Part shown: positions 33,201 to 45,600 of the stretch, one piece after another | Layout of the letters: every line of letters starts with the position of its first letter | How positions within the stretch are numbered: the stretch's first letter is position 1 | Assembly (NCBI RefSeq): GCF_047663525.1 | Contig: NC_092589.1 | Location: forward strand, 57,717,501 to 57,781,500 | DNA length: 64,000 nt | Source: Anas platyrhynchos | Taxonomy: Eukaryota; Chordata; Aves; Anseriformes; Anatidae | Direction of reading: 5' to 3' | Made by a program: the position numbers and the translations under genes | Notes under the pieces: generated by a model | Database searches by the model: none | What the model was told of the DNA's origin: nothing | Seen by the model: the letters and a program-made list of their open reading frames with translations, nothing else

Positions 33201-36200
33201 TGATATTCTCTTTAATTACAGGATTCACACTCACCTCCTAGTATTTTAAATTTGTCTGAAATAGTGAGACCTAGTCTAGGCCAGCTGTATCTGCTAACTC
33301 TTTGTGAAAGTGAAGATGGTAATACTATGTTTGCAATGTTGGTTGATCCTAACAGCAAGTTCTGCTTGCTGGTGTCAGTTTTCAACCTTTATAATTTCAA
33401 AAGATATGAACAGATGCCATGGAGACGGCAGGAAGCACCTCTCTCCTCCCAGGAATAACTGCCAGTTTTGAAGTCCTACTAAAAACTATGGACACTTAAG
33501 AGCTCTTTAAACAATAATGCTTCAAACAACATCTTGGTGTTATCTAAGACACAGAATGAAACAAGTCCTGATTAAAATATTACAAGCAACAAACAAAGAA
33601 AATTAGAGTCTGCCTTGTTTCACAGAAATTGCTGTCAGGAGTCTACATGACTCATAGGAAGCTCCCCATAATATTTTAGACTTCTCTGAAGTTCAACACA
33701 TCATCTAGTTTTCACTTACCAAACATATCTGCAAGAATGCATACTTCCATCACCAGGACAGTACTTCTGGAAGACTCTTTTTTGTGCTTGAGTATTGATA
33801 AACTCATCTGGGAGAAAAGCTGAGTCCTTTCAATCTATTATTGTGTAGGTTTCCCAATCTTTCTCCATTTAGCAACTAATCCACTGCTGTTACCTTCACT
33901 GCCCTACCAACTTCAGGGACTGCATCAGCAATACTGAGCATCCCACCAGAAACAGCGGTGGAATTCAGCTGGAAAATTCAAGGGGACTCATGGCAGGAAT
34001 GTGTTGATGGAACTAGTTATGAGACAACAGCGGAGGACCTGTAGAAAGGCAGATGGCAGCTGTCATCTCTCCCACTTACGCAAAAAGATGGATTCACCCA
34101 CCTGGTAAATTGCCGACTTTCCTCATGTACTTCCATTTCTGTGCTTTTAAATTCATTCAGTTCTTTCCTTATTGCTGCCTGTTAAACAATAAATATATAT
34201 TCAACCATAAGAAACATGAATTGTAAGGAAAGTACGGAGTCTGAGAGGAAGCTAGCCCTACTCTGGTAGCTCTCACACCTTTCTGATCATAAACATGAAT
34301 GACTTCTTTCCACTTACAATTATGTGTAGCAGTACCTTACAAAGAAAACCAAAGCATCAAACAACGACAAAGAAAGACAAAATCTACTGCAGTGGGCAAG
34401 CCAACCTCTCACTGCAATATGGCACTTGGCACAGATGAAAAAAAGGAGAAGGGACTCTGTTACCTTAACAGTCACCTGTTGAGTATGCACCTGCAAGGGG
34501 ACTGAATCTCCATGCAAAGCTCCAGAGGAGCCAATGAGTCATAGTTCCTGCATGACAATTGTACAAACAGCAGGATCCTTGTATCTCCCACTGGAGACAG
34601 GACTTCAGGGATGCAAGATGAATAGCACTTTTTAAGTGGGAATTGGCTACTTGGCTTGATTAATTCTATGAAAAACTGCATGAAATATTTGGACATTTCA
34701 GGCTTGTGTTTTCAGTTGGCAAATACTAAAGAACAGCAGAAATTTAGTGTGCTTTACAAATGCCAGTTCTTGTTGCTTACATTAGAAGAATAATAAGCAA
34801 TTTACTTCATTAGGTAATACATATAATTTCTGAAAAATTCTAATGTATATTAGGAAGGTCTTTGTTTCTATGACAAATGATTTCCTACCTTCACTGCTAA
34901 ATGAAATGCCAGTTTATTTTTGCTCCCTCTTTTCTTTCTCCATTTTAAATAAAAACAGTATCATTTCATTAATCCCTAAGAAATCTCATCTGGCATGCAA
35001 GCCTTTCAATGCAGAACAGACACAGAGTATGATAAAATTACAGCATCACCAGACTGGGGTCTCATAAATGAGAAATTTCATTTTAAGCAGGGTATGGTTC
35101 TGTTTAGCCACAGCAGCATGCTTACACGAGGCTGCTGCAATAACTAGGAAAGAGAGCGTCATTTCTGAGCACCAAATCAGCAGCAAAACCACCAGAGCTC
35201 CAGTTCCATAATATTGTTACAGTACTATCTTCTGCTCCCACTGGAATTAGAAAAATGAATTCCTTGGGAGAAAAGGGCAAAGGAGTTTCCAGGCAACCCA
35301 AGGTCTTTGCCTTTCTGCTGAGGCCAATGAGCACGGGGATCAGAAGCAGCCATGGACATCTGTTCCTTACAAAATGAACTGAGATTAAAACCCGTCACCC
35401 TAGAGTAGACAGGAAACTCCCCTGCTTGTTCTAGTGAAGCTACCCAGGTTTTCTGGGAAGGTGGACCTCAGTTAAAGTGGAGGTGCTGGGTGCTCTAACC
35501 TCCCACAGAGTATATAAGGACTACAGAGAGCTCAGTACCTCCCAGAACCAACATCTTGAAACATCTTTACATACATTTGTAATGTCTCCACCTTGACTTG
35601 CTATGAGATTCTCCCTTGAATATCAGATGAGCTGTCATTAACGCTAAAATACAAGCTGAAATAAAATCAGTGCCTCACAGTCCTCATCTAAAAGACAAGG
35701 GATTCTTGCACACGGAACTTCTCATACCAAGCACATGTCATAGGATTTCCATAAAAGTTGTTTCAAATCCAGTACTAAAAGGGTCAGAACTTTTTGAAAT
35801 GTAAATCTAACATATAAAACTTCCCTTTTATGAAGTGGTGTAGGAGGAAAATGGATAAATATTTTATGGCAATCTTTGACTGATTTATCCTTTAAAAGGG
35901 GAATCATAACATAATTTGTCCCATTCCTTGTAGTTAGGCAGAGAAACTATTAACTGCAGTATGTTTGGAGCAAACTTTCCAAGGACTGCTGCCTACATAG
36001 AATTATCTAAGTTTGATAGTTATGGCCAAGAATGCTTAGAACGAAGGAACAGCTTCTACCTTTTACACTTGAATGGATGGCAATAACAGCTCTTGGTGAT
36101 ATTGATGCAGGCTTCTGCATGCAGAAACTCTGCCTGAACTCCAACGATCATGGCTATCTTTGCCAACAGCACGTACTTGGCTTAGCAAGGCGTTAAAAGT

Positions 36201-39200
36201 GCAAGAAATTCTGGCCTGCTCTGTTGTAAAAATGCTGGCAAACACACCCTTAACGGGCACCTGAGTGAGTTTTCTTAGCTGCAAGCAGTAAATGCACAGC
36301 ACCATGTCAATTTTACTGCCTCCAGCAGATGCCACACATGATGTTTGCACCAAGAAATCGCAGATCAGAGGAACCAACCAAAAATGAAAGATGCAAGAAT
36401 TTAACTATAATCTAAATCTGCCCCTTGCCTTGTCTGCGGGAGTTAACCTGGCCCAAGGCTTGTCAGCACGACGATCATAATCTGGAGAATCTGTGACCTC
36501 CACGTACTCATTAAACCGCAGGATTCGCCTTGCTTGAAGTTCGGCCACTGTAGGCCTCAGGCTGAGCTGTAAGCGGGAGACAGAAAATAGTACACTTAAT
36601 AAGACATAATAAAATAAAAGCCGAGGGTATGATGTAATCTCTAGAGAACTTTAATGATGTTTCTAAATAGGGTCACTTTCAGGTGTCTAAAAAAAGGCAC
36701 CACCCTGGGAGCACTGCATGGGAATGGGGGAGCAACATAACCTAATTTCTTCGATTATAAAAATAGTCTTTGTCAGACAGGTCACAGAGAATCTTGACAG
36801 TTATCCCTGGAATATTAATTGTGACTTTGCAACTGGCACTCTGTTTACCCCACTAGATGATAGGTCTGTATTAACAATTACACTCTCTGCTATGTTCAAC
36901 TATAATACAGAAAATAAGCCTGATGTGGAGGGACCTGCCTAACTAAAAAATAAAATAACATCTGGTGGTCAGGCATTCTATTTTAGTCATTACGATGCCC
37001 AGCCACAGGGTTCCAGTCACCTCAAACAACATTCATTTTAATCAGCTAAAGACAATCACATTAAGGAAAAAAATACTGTAACTATTTTTGCAGAGAAGGA
37101 CAGACAAAGGAGACATTCAAAAACCTTTCCCATCCTCTCCCACAATGACACCCCCATGCTAGAATAGCACATCACTGTTTTGTTTTGTTTATTTATTTAT
37201 TATTTTTATTTTGCAGGGACAATGAGCACAATCCCATCTGGAGCAGGCAAGCCTGCTGATGTGGCCAGGAGAAGGGTGAAGGAATGGGCACACACTGCTT
37301 TGCTGCCCTCTCTGCTGCCCAAGGGAAGAGTGGATCTATAGGTGTGGCTGCCCTTGAACGTATGTGACAGCGGTGGTCATGCTCAGAGGAAACTCCCAGA
37401 TCATTTCTTCCCCCTGCTTACATGGACAAATATTAAGCATGGGCAGACTGTATGCTTTTTTTTTTTTTGAAGTAGAGGAAACTGGAAGGAATGGGGTTTC
37501 TCCCTAGAAGGATATGGCTGGTACTGCCTTTTAAACAGATTTCTAATATGGGGACCTGACTAATGCATATTTGCATTAATGTATCTACACTGGATTTTTG
37601 AATCTTACAAAAAAATAATCCTATGCGCACCAATACACAATACAAAACAAAACAAAACAAACAAACAAAAAACACATCATCACCTTTCTACTGAGTCTAC
37701 GTTTTATTTCTCTTTTGGCTTCCTGTTCCTCTTCTTCATTCTTCTCTGTTTTTGGAAGAGATAAAAAGCAGTGAATATTTACGTATTATAACTTCACATA
37801 CTTAATTCTCTTGGTTTAAAGCTTCAGGACTTCAAATCTTGGCTCATGTTTGCTCATATTTTGGGGTGATTCTACACGTATACTCTGCTTTTTGATTTTG
37901 TGAGCTCTCTTTTGTTTTCCCTATCCTCAGTCTCCCCCATTTCTGTAGACACCTTGAGTCACCATGATGGGTCGGGAACATAGCAAAGAGAAGGCTTCTG
38001 TGTAACAGCAAGAGAGAGGAACTCTGAAAGAGCTGTCTAATGTTTCAATTACTCATCCTAGTATTAAAATCACTATTGCTTTTACTTCCAACATGCCATC
38101 TCTTGACTAAGAGTCTAATTATCCATAAGGGTCAAAGAAAAAACTTTGCTCTGAGTATCTGAATCAGCCAAGTGTCCTCTACTGCTACAGAAGGGAATGA
38201 AGCAACGACAATTCTTTTTACTGCCAGCTGTTAGTGCAAATTGCTTTTGTTACTTTAACATTTTTTTTCTGACTTTATAATGAATGTATATGATTCATTA
38301 CTTGGATATTCTTGGTTAAGGACCACTAGCTAAACCAAATGCAATGTGTAACTTCCGTGCCCTGAATGGGTACAACAGAAAATTGCACATGTATTTTCTC
38401 AATGTACTTGGGAACAAAACTGAAATGTGCTATTAATAAATTTCTGAGCAAACCAAAATTGATTTCTTGAGTGCCACTGACAAGAACACTTACAAGGGCA
38501 CACTTGTATGGACTCAGCATTTTTTTAATTTGATGTGTGTTCTGAAGAATATTATCTACTTTATTGATCCACCTCATAGTTACATGCAAGCTTAACTTTG
38601 ATGTGGCTGAAATATACCACCTAGAAATATTTTCAGAAATCAGATCCTGTTTTATTCAAGGTTGGTAGTTGTAGATTCCAAGCTGCAGTTCAAGGCTAAC
38701 TATAAAGCTCATTTGTCTATTGTGGATGTAGCCAACCTGCATAGGCGAAAAGGCACTTTTAACTTCCAGTGTTGTTCAACACTCTGTCTGCTATAGCCAG
38801 CCTGTGGTGTTACTACAGGCAACCTAGCTGGAAAAAGGTTCCATGTTATGGCTGGTACACTGGAGGTGACACTGTGACACGTCACCTAACAGCACTTGCA
38901 CATTTCATTGCTGACTCAAAGGCTCTCATGTAAGAATAATACAGTGGAAAGAAGGACAAGTGACTTAAAAAAAAAAAAAAAAAGACAGTAAGAAGAACCA
39001 GCCCAAGAACTGTTCTGGGAGAAGATCCCAACACCAACCCCAGATTTCTATTAGCAAGATGCAATTGCAAGGGCTTGCAGCCAGAATTAGGTTGGATCTA
39101 TTGTTGATGGCGCTTTTATTATACTGAAATGTGAACATAATTCATGGTCTATTAATAGCTTTTCTCTTAAATCATGAAGAAATGGATCTGTAAGGATCTG

Positions 39201-40836
39201 TAACTGAGTAAACTGAAAAAATTGAGAGTTAAAGATAAATTTACTTAAACTTTATTATTATTACTACTGACATACCTAGTAATAAATAAGTTGTGTATAT
39301 TTAAGGATTTGACTTTAGATAAGAACTCTTTTTATGACATCTTCACCTAACAAAATCAAAAGCTCTCTAGCTTTTTTAGGACAGGTAAGTCATCTGTAGG
39401 GTTTTGTTTAAGCAACTCAATGCACAGTACTTAAGCACAAATTATTAATTTGGGGTTCCATTTACCTGGAATTTGTTTGACATACAAATTTTTGCCACTT
39501 CAGGAACTGAGTCACTTCAGTATTACCTCATAGAAATTCTCCAGTAGCAAAAAAGATGCAACTGGATAATGCACATCAGTGGATATACACACACAGTTAC
39601 ATATTCAAATTGACTTACTTCTAGAAAGAAAACTCAAGAGCTGAAGTAAAGGGACTGAACTCTGGTGGCTGCTGTTTATATTCTGAATGTGCTGTTAGGC
39701 CAAAGGCCGCTAGTTCCTGGCACTGACCACTCTCCCTCGTACCTGAAGCACTTACTGCATCTCTCCAGACTGCTGAGCACAACAGAAACAGTGCCCTGAC
39801 ACAAATTCTTACTAAGAATAACACCTATAATGCATTTTTTTTGGTCTTTTAAAGTTTTGAAAGTTGCCACAGTGATTTAAGAAGATGCACTGAGCTAAAA
39901 ATAATGGGCCTTGTGCTCCTTCTCCTTCAGGTGTCATGGACAATCCCACCCAGAGGCTGTTCCAGCTGCAGGTATGAACTGACTGACTTGCCCAAACAGA
40001 AACACATTAACACACTGAAACACATTTCTGACTGCATTCCACCTTAAAAGCAGATCTGATCTGTAGGATGTGGAGAAGGAAAACATAAACAGTGTGTTCC
40101 CAGCTCCAAGTCCCCTCCTCAGACTGCCGCAGAGCCGCACTGGCAAAGGACCAGCTGAGCAATTGCCCTTTGCTTGCAGCACTCTCTGGTCAGGTCCCAG
40201 CAAGCTGTGGCTTTCCTCTTTCCCTGACTGCAGCTCCTGGGAGGCACAGCAGCACACAGGTCAAATGGGCACTTGACTCCCAGCTGAAACCATTTTATTT
40301 AGTATCACGGTCTCCGGTTAAAAAGCCCAATGGTGAAAGTAGAGCAAACAGCTTCCCTGGCTTCTGTATGTTATCGCTTCTGCAACATCTACCCCATTAA
40401 ATCCTGTCAACTTCTGTTTCTGCAGGACATCTGCTTCACAGCAGAAGGGGAGAAGAGAAGAGAGGATTTGCTCTGCCCGAGGACTGTTCTGCTCTTGACC
40501 AGAAAGCACTCCAGGAGCATGAAACTGAACTTTCCATTGTGTCCCTGTGGGGATTAGCTATGTTTAGACTTCTCTGTGGGCTTGCTGAGGAAAGAAAAAG
40601 AAAAGACAAACAAAGCGCCTCCCTCTTGGAATGCTGTGGAACACAGAAAGCGGCTTCTCTTTCCTGGTTTTACAAGAAAAGACAATCATTAATATTCCCT
40701 AACTAGCACCAAGGGCTAAACACTGCTTTCTCAAAGCCAGTACTGGCAAGTGTGCAGGTGCACCGGACAAAAAGTTCACTATCCTTTACAGATACAGAAA
40801 AAAATACAATTATCTTAATCTAAAATTCCTGGAAGA

Positions 40837-40885
<49 letters not shown>

Positions 40886-42559
40886 AATAATACAATGCTA
40901 TAAATACTACCAGCTCAGAGCCAGTACACAAGAAACCTGTCTGTACTAAAACCACAAGGCTTTATCTATTCCTTTGAGTGGACTCTTGAGCTATCATAAC
41001 TCTGTTTTAGTGTGGGAAGACTCAAAAGTTCAGATAGTTTTATCCAAGTTGTTTTTACACAAAGCAGCCTGCAATGTTTTGCAGTTTTACTCAGTTACAG
41101 GATTTTCAGCAACTGGTTTATCTGGTAATATTATCAAAACAAATCTTGCAACACAGATTTCCTCATTTTAAATGGAAATACAGAAAACATTCAGACTTTT
41201 TCTGAACCTCTTGAAAGATTTGGGCTGAACTTAATCCTGAAATAAACATTTGGACCTTTACCACTTAATGTAACCTCAAAGTCTGATAAATATTACTCAA
41301 AACAATACTTTTCCTTGGTTGCAGTTTACATACAAGCAATAATTTTCCCCACGCAATACTTAAAAAGGAGGAAGGAAGCTTTATGAAAGGAATCCCAACT
41401 TATTCACAAAAGTTGCCTACAACAACAAAGGCATTTAAGAGATGTAAACATTTCTGAATGATCCACAGGAAGGGAATGCCATAATTTTGATAAATGATAT
41501 GCAGGTTTTAGAGCTGAGAGAAAACTTGCACACTTGAAGGGCTCTGAGTCAGACTGTCATCACAAACACTGTCTTTTCTTGTGTTTACTTTGCTTTTTAG
41601 AGATTAACTTGAAATATTTTATATCTCTGTGATGAGCAAAAAGCAGTTGTGTATTCTACATCTGCTTGTCAGTGATTCTGCTTTTATTTATTTATTTTCC
41701 ACTTATACGTCTGTGTTTCAGCACTTATTTTTGCTCTCCCTTGCACCGTTAAGCCAGACACAGGGAAGCAGCAGGGAAGGATGGCTGGCTACAGAGGAGC
41801 AGTGAAGAGGTATTGAGTGCAAAGCATGGTTTGCTGCCAAAAACATCAAGTAAACAAGCTGAAACAGGAGTGGAAATCTATTAACTGCTTTCCAGTCTTG
41901 AGCTACTTATTGCAAAATCAGTGACCAGAATAAACAGTGGCAAAGGCGATACTAAATACACTATAAATGTGTTGGTAGATCAGTTATCTAGAGATTAGCT
42001 AGACAGAGAGCATAAGAAGCCCAGCTGCTGTTCCCACCTCAGTGTCCATATCCTGCATCACCAAAGATGTTTTGGAATTACCTTTCTCACCTAGTTCAGC
42101 GTGAGCTGCTTGTCATGTAAAATACTTCTGTGTTTCCCATTTTATCTTTATTATGACTATGCAATGTACAGGTTAAGAAATTATGCCCTTAGAAAGCTCA
42201 TTCACATTATGGATTGGACAGGAGTCCCTTGAACTTGTGCACCATAATGCAGAAACAGTAGCTTACCCTTTTCAATAAGACATGACACTATTTGACTTTG
42301 AAGAGCTTGCACAGCAGCAAAAGGATTTTATTAGCGTAGATAGTTGCCCTAAAGCCAGTAATTCTTATTCCTCCTTGATCTGCTGGCCTGAGCAGGTGAC
42401 AGTGATCAGTCCATGGACTTTGTCAGGAAAACAGCCTATTAGCTTTTCTTGCCTTGGCATGCTGTGTGACAGGGTTACACAGACAAACTACATCGTTTTT
42501 GAAAAATTGTTGGAAACAACTGCATTATAACTGCTCTTTCAGCTACATCAAGTATAGAA

Positions 42560-42600
<41 letters not shown>

Positions 42601-45600
42601 GAATAGATGAGTTCTGAGATTTGTTGCTATGTGTGAAACGCTTCCAAGTGCATTTTCTTCCTTGTAAATGTTTGTATTGTTTATTTCTTCATCAACTACT
42701 AGCCACTCCTGCAGAAAGAATATAGGGCTAGCTGGAGCTGGGCATGGCAATTGTTACAGTGCATGATTAGATAATATCTATATTATAAAAAGATTCATAA
42801 AGACAAAGAATGTGTGTTCTAAAGAGTTTACCAGCCTAAAAACAAAAACAGCATAACTAAATTGGAAAGTAGGTATAGAATGTAAACATCTAGTTTTCCA
42901 AAGATCTACCCCTATTTGAATCATAGACTTAAATTTTTCTACAGGGATACTGAAGAATGATTAAATCATCAGAAAGATATTCAGTAGGAATGTATTATCC
43001 AAGTTTCAATACACAAGACAAATAAATACATTTATTTCAGAAATGGATGTAAGGACCAACATGCTGAAGCAGTTGGCATATGCCTGTCCCCTTTCCTCTG
43101 AATACTTCACCTTTTTTCTTAGTTCACTTTCCAAACTCTGTCCTTGTATCCCACCTCCAACTCCTACTGATATTCCCTCTTCCTTCTCAGAAAAAATAGG
43201 TGGAAGTTTAACCAGCCTTAAACTACTTCTAAGGGGTATCTAATTCATTTCTGGGCTTTGGGACTGGTTTCAAGAAGTGGGATTGTGACAAGAAAAATGC
43301 AGCATCTTGAATATATGCAATTTTCACAGCTACAGGTTAGCATATAAGTCTAGTGTTAACTTGTGATTTTAAAGAACATAATTACTCTCCAATTATGGAT
43401 CTAACACTAGAGTAAAAAGGACCAGGCCACCATATGAATCCAAAATATGCTGTGTTCACTTTCTAAGTATTAACTTAAACCTGAATAAAATACTTACGCT
43501 TTAGGATATTTCTTTGCTCTAGCTCTTCAGTTGTAGGCCTCTGGCTAAGTCTCCTGTAATAACAAAGTAAGTTACTGATTTTAAACCAGATCTAAATAAC
43601 ACCTGATGATTTGTAATGCAGCTTAAAAGATGTCTCACATAGTCATTCTTATAAAGCTATTCATTTCCAGTTGAGGTATTCAACCACAGACAATTTCCAC
43701 GTGTAGTTATAATACCTGGGCATGTAACCTCACTACTGACTGGGCATTTCTTTTAACATATATATTCTCACCACTTGAACACATAAGTGATACTTGCACA
43801 ATATTACAGAAATTGTACCAGCAAATTTAAATTCCTCATTTAGAGGTATAATTTTATGAAAGAGTTCATAAACTTTTTTTGTCCCCAGGCATCACAATTA
43901 TGATAAGCTGTGCAAGCATAAGATTATTCTCAGGTGTTTTAAATGCAAATCGTGTGTGTTTTGTTTTGTTTTGTTTTTTTTAACAAAACATAAGTGGAGC
44001 ATTCCTCATCAATTTGCAAGCACATTGAAATTGTGGAGTTTCCATCAACCCTTGATTTTATTTAGTTACTTATATATAAAAATGACCATTTAAGAAATAT
44101 CTGAGATGTTCATTTTCTGGTCCATATAGTACAGAACGTGGTGGGTGTTGTCTTTGTGTTTAATAAACAAGTTCACATGTTTGCTTGAGAAAAGGAGCAA
44201 GAAAAATTTCAGCAGTAAAACTGATGTTGCAAATGTCTTAACAGTTGGAAATCCCCTCTGCCCAGCAATCCTCCTAGCTCACTACAGACCATTTGTGGCC
44301 TCATGAAAGCCACCTGATTCCAACAACCCTTAGCATTTCTGTGACACCTGGAGACAAAGAGGATGGTGTGGAGTGTGCTTGTGGCCATCAAATGGGACTG
44401 GAGAGCTGAGTTTTGATTTAAATAGGGACTTTCTGGTAAGGAATGTAGAAAAAACGCTGTTATGAAGAGACTGGTTTCCAGTTACACTTTGGGGGGGATC
44501 ATTTCTGGTAATGAACTGCTTTAGCATCAGACCTTCTATTTTTTTTTTAACAGCTCCAGGTCTCATTATGTACAAAATCTCCATTGTGTTCATGTGATTT
44601 TCGGATTGTGAGGAGGTTTGAAAGGAGTGACCAAGCCCATGCTGCAGGAAGTTCCTGACCCAGCACTCACTGGGCTGTAGGAACAGGACTTCCACTGCCT
44701 TCAGACACTTTTCCACCAGATCTCTGCTCTTAGGTGCTGACCACGACATTGGGAATTTTAAAAGAAGATGCCATAAACTCAGTTGTGATTTCAAACCTCT
44801 CAGCACAGGTATTGCACCTGGCATTGTACCAGGCACCATAAGCTTTGCACATCTATTTTATGACTGTGTGGTGAGGGTGCCAGCCTGGCAGAACTGGCAA
44901 TGCCAGGCAGGAGAGCTGAGGGCAGGAATCAAAGAGCAGCTTGTTCACTGTAAGCCCCAGGGGGAATACAGATAGGCAGGATGTGATTACCAGAGCTGGA
45001 ATTTGGTTAGGAAAGCACAGATAACAACCAGGCTTCTTTATTAGCAGGAGAAAAATGACCTTTGGGCTCTACAAAAAAGATGTATGCCTCTCACAGTTAG
45101 GGAATGAAATAAATTATTTAGCTAGCCACGCAATTCACAGAGCACCTCAGCACATGTGCTAAGTGCTGGGGCTGGGCTGCTGGGCTTCTGTACTGGAGTA
45201 GCACTGGCTGCACTGCCCAGTATCTGGAAATCTAACAAACACAGGACATCCTCCAAGCCTGCCTGAGCTACGTTGCTGAGCACAAGAGAAACAACGACAG
45301 GCCTGGGAAAATTCAGATGTATTGTAGTCTGTTCTCAGAGACTGTAAAAAAACAAAATTAACACTTTGGATGATTTTTTTTAAGGTTTGTAAAAATAAAA
45401 GTTAAAACCTTTTTTTTTTTTTATTTACTTGAAAAAATTTTTAATGCAATGTTCTCAAGTTCAGGAGCAGAAAGTAATGTATGTCCCACAGCAGTTAGGA
45501 GCATGAGAAAGACATGCTCAGAGGTGAGCACACTACTGATCTGCAGTCGGTCTCCATTTATTTCTTTTGTTGGAACCAGTACATGAATAATTAATCGTTT

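Larger units (their letters stand above)
37746..43497 (-). other. PHACTR2 intron, 5.7 kb
   Basis: AT-rich intron. Holds a T40 run (40844-40883) and a TA repeat (42563-42592). Short ORFs at about 39930-40560 lie in a slightly GC-richer patch but show no recognisable protein. Confidence 0.65.

Noticed and set aside
36250-36420. Extension of the PHACTR2 RPEL exon to a GT donor beyond the GC donor
   Set aside because: The frame reaches a stop (ARGRFRL then TAG) before a usable GT, and the conserved junction DK|AAIRK fits the GC donor exactly.
44330-44839. Minus-strand ORF of 169 codons as a novel gene or alternative PHACTR2 exon
   Set aside because: No recognisable domain, no phase-compatible donor and acceptor pair that I can defend, and it lies in the intron between well-matched RPEL exons.
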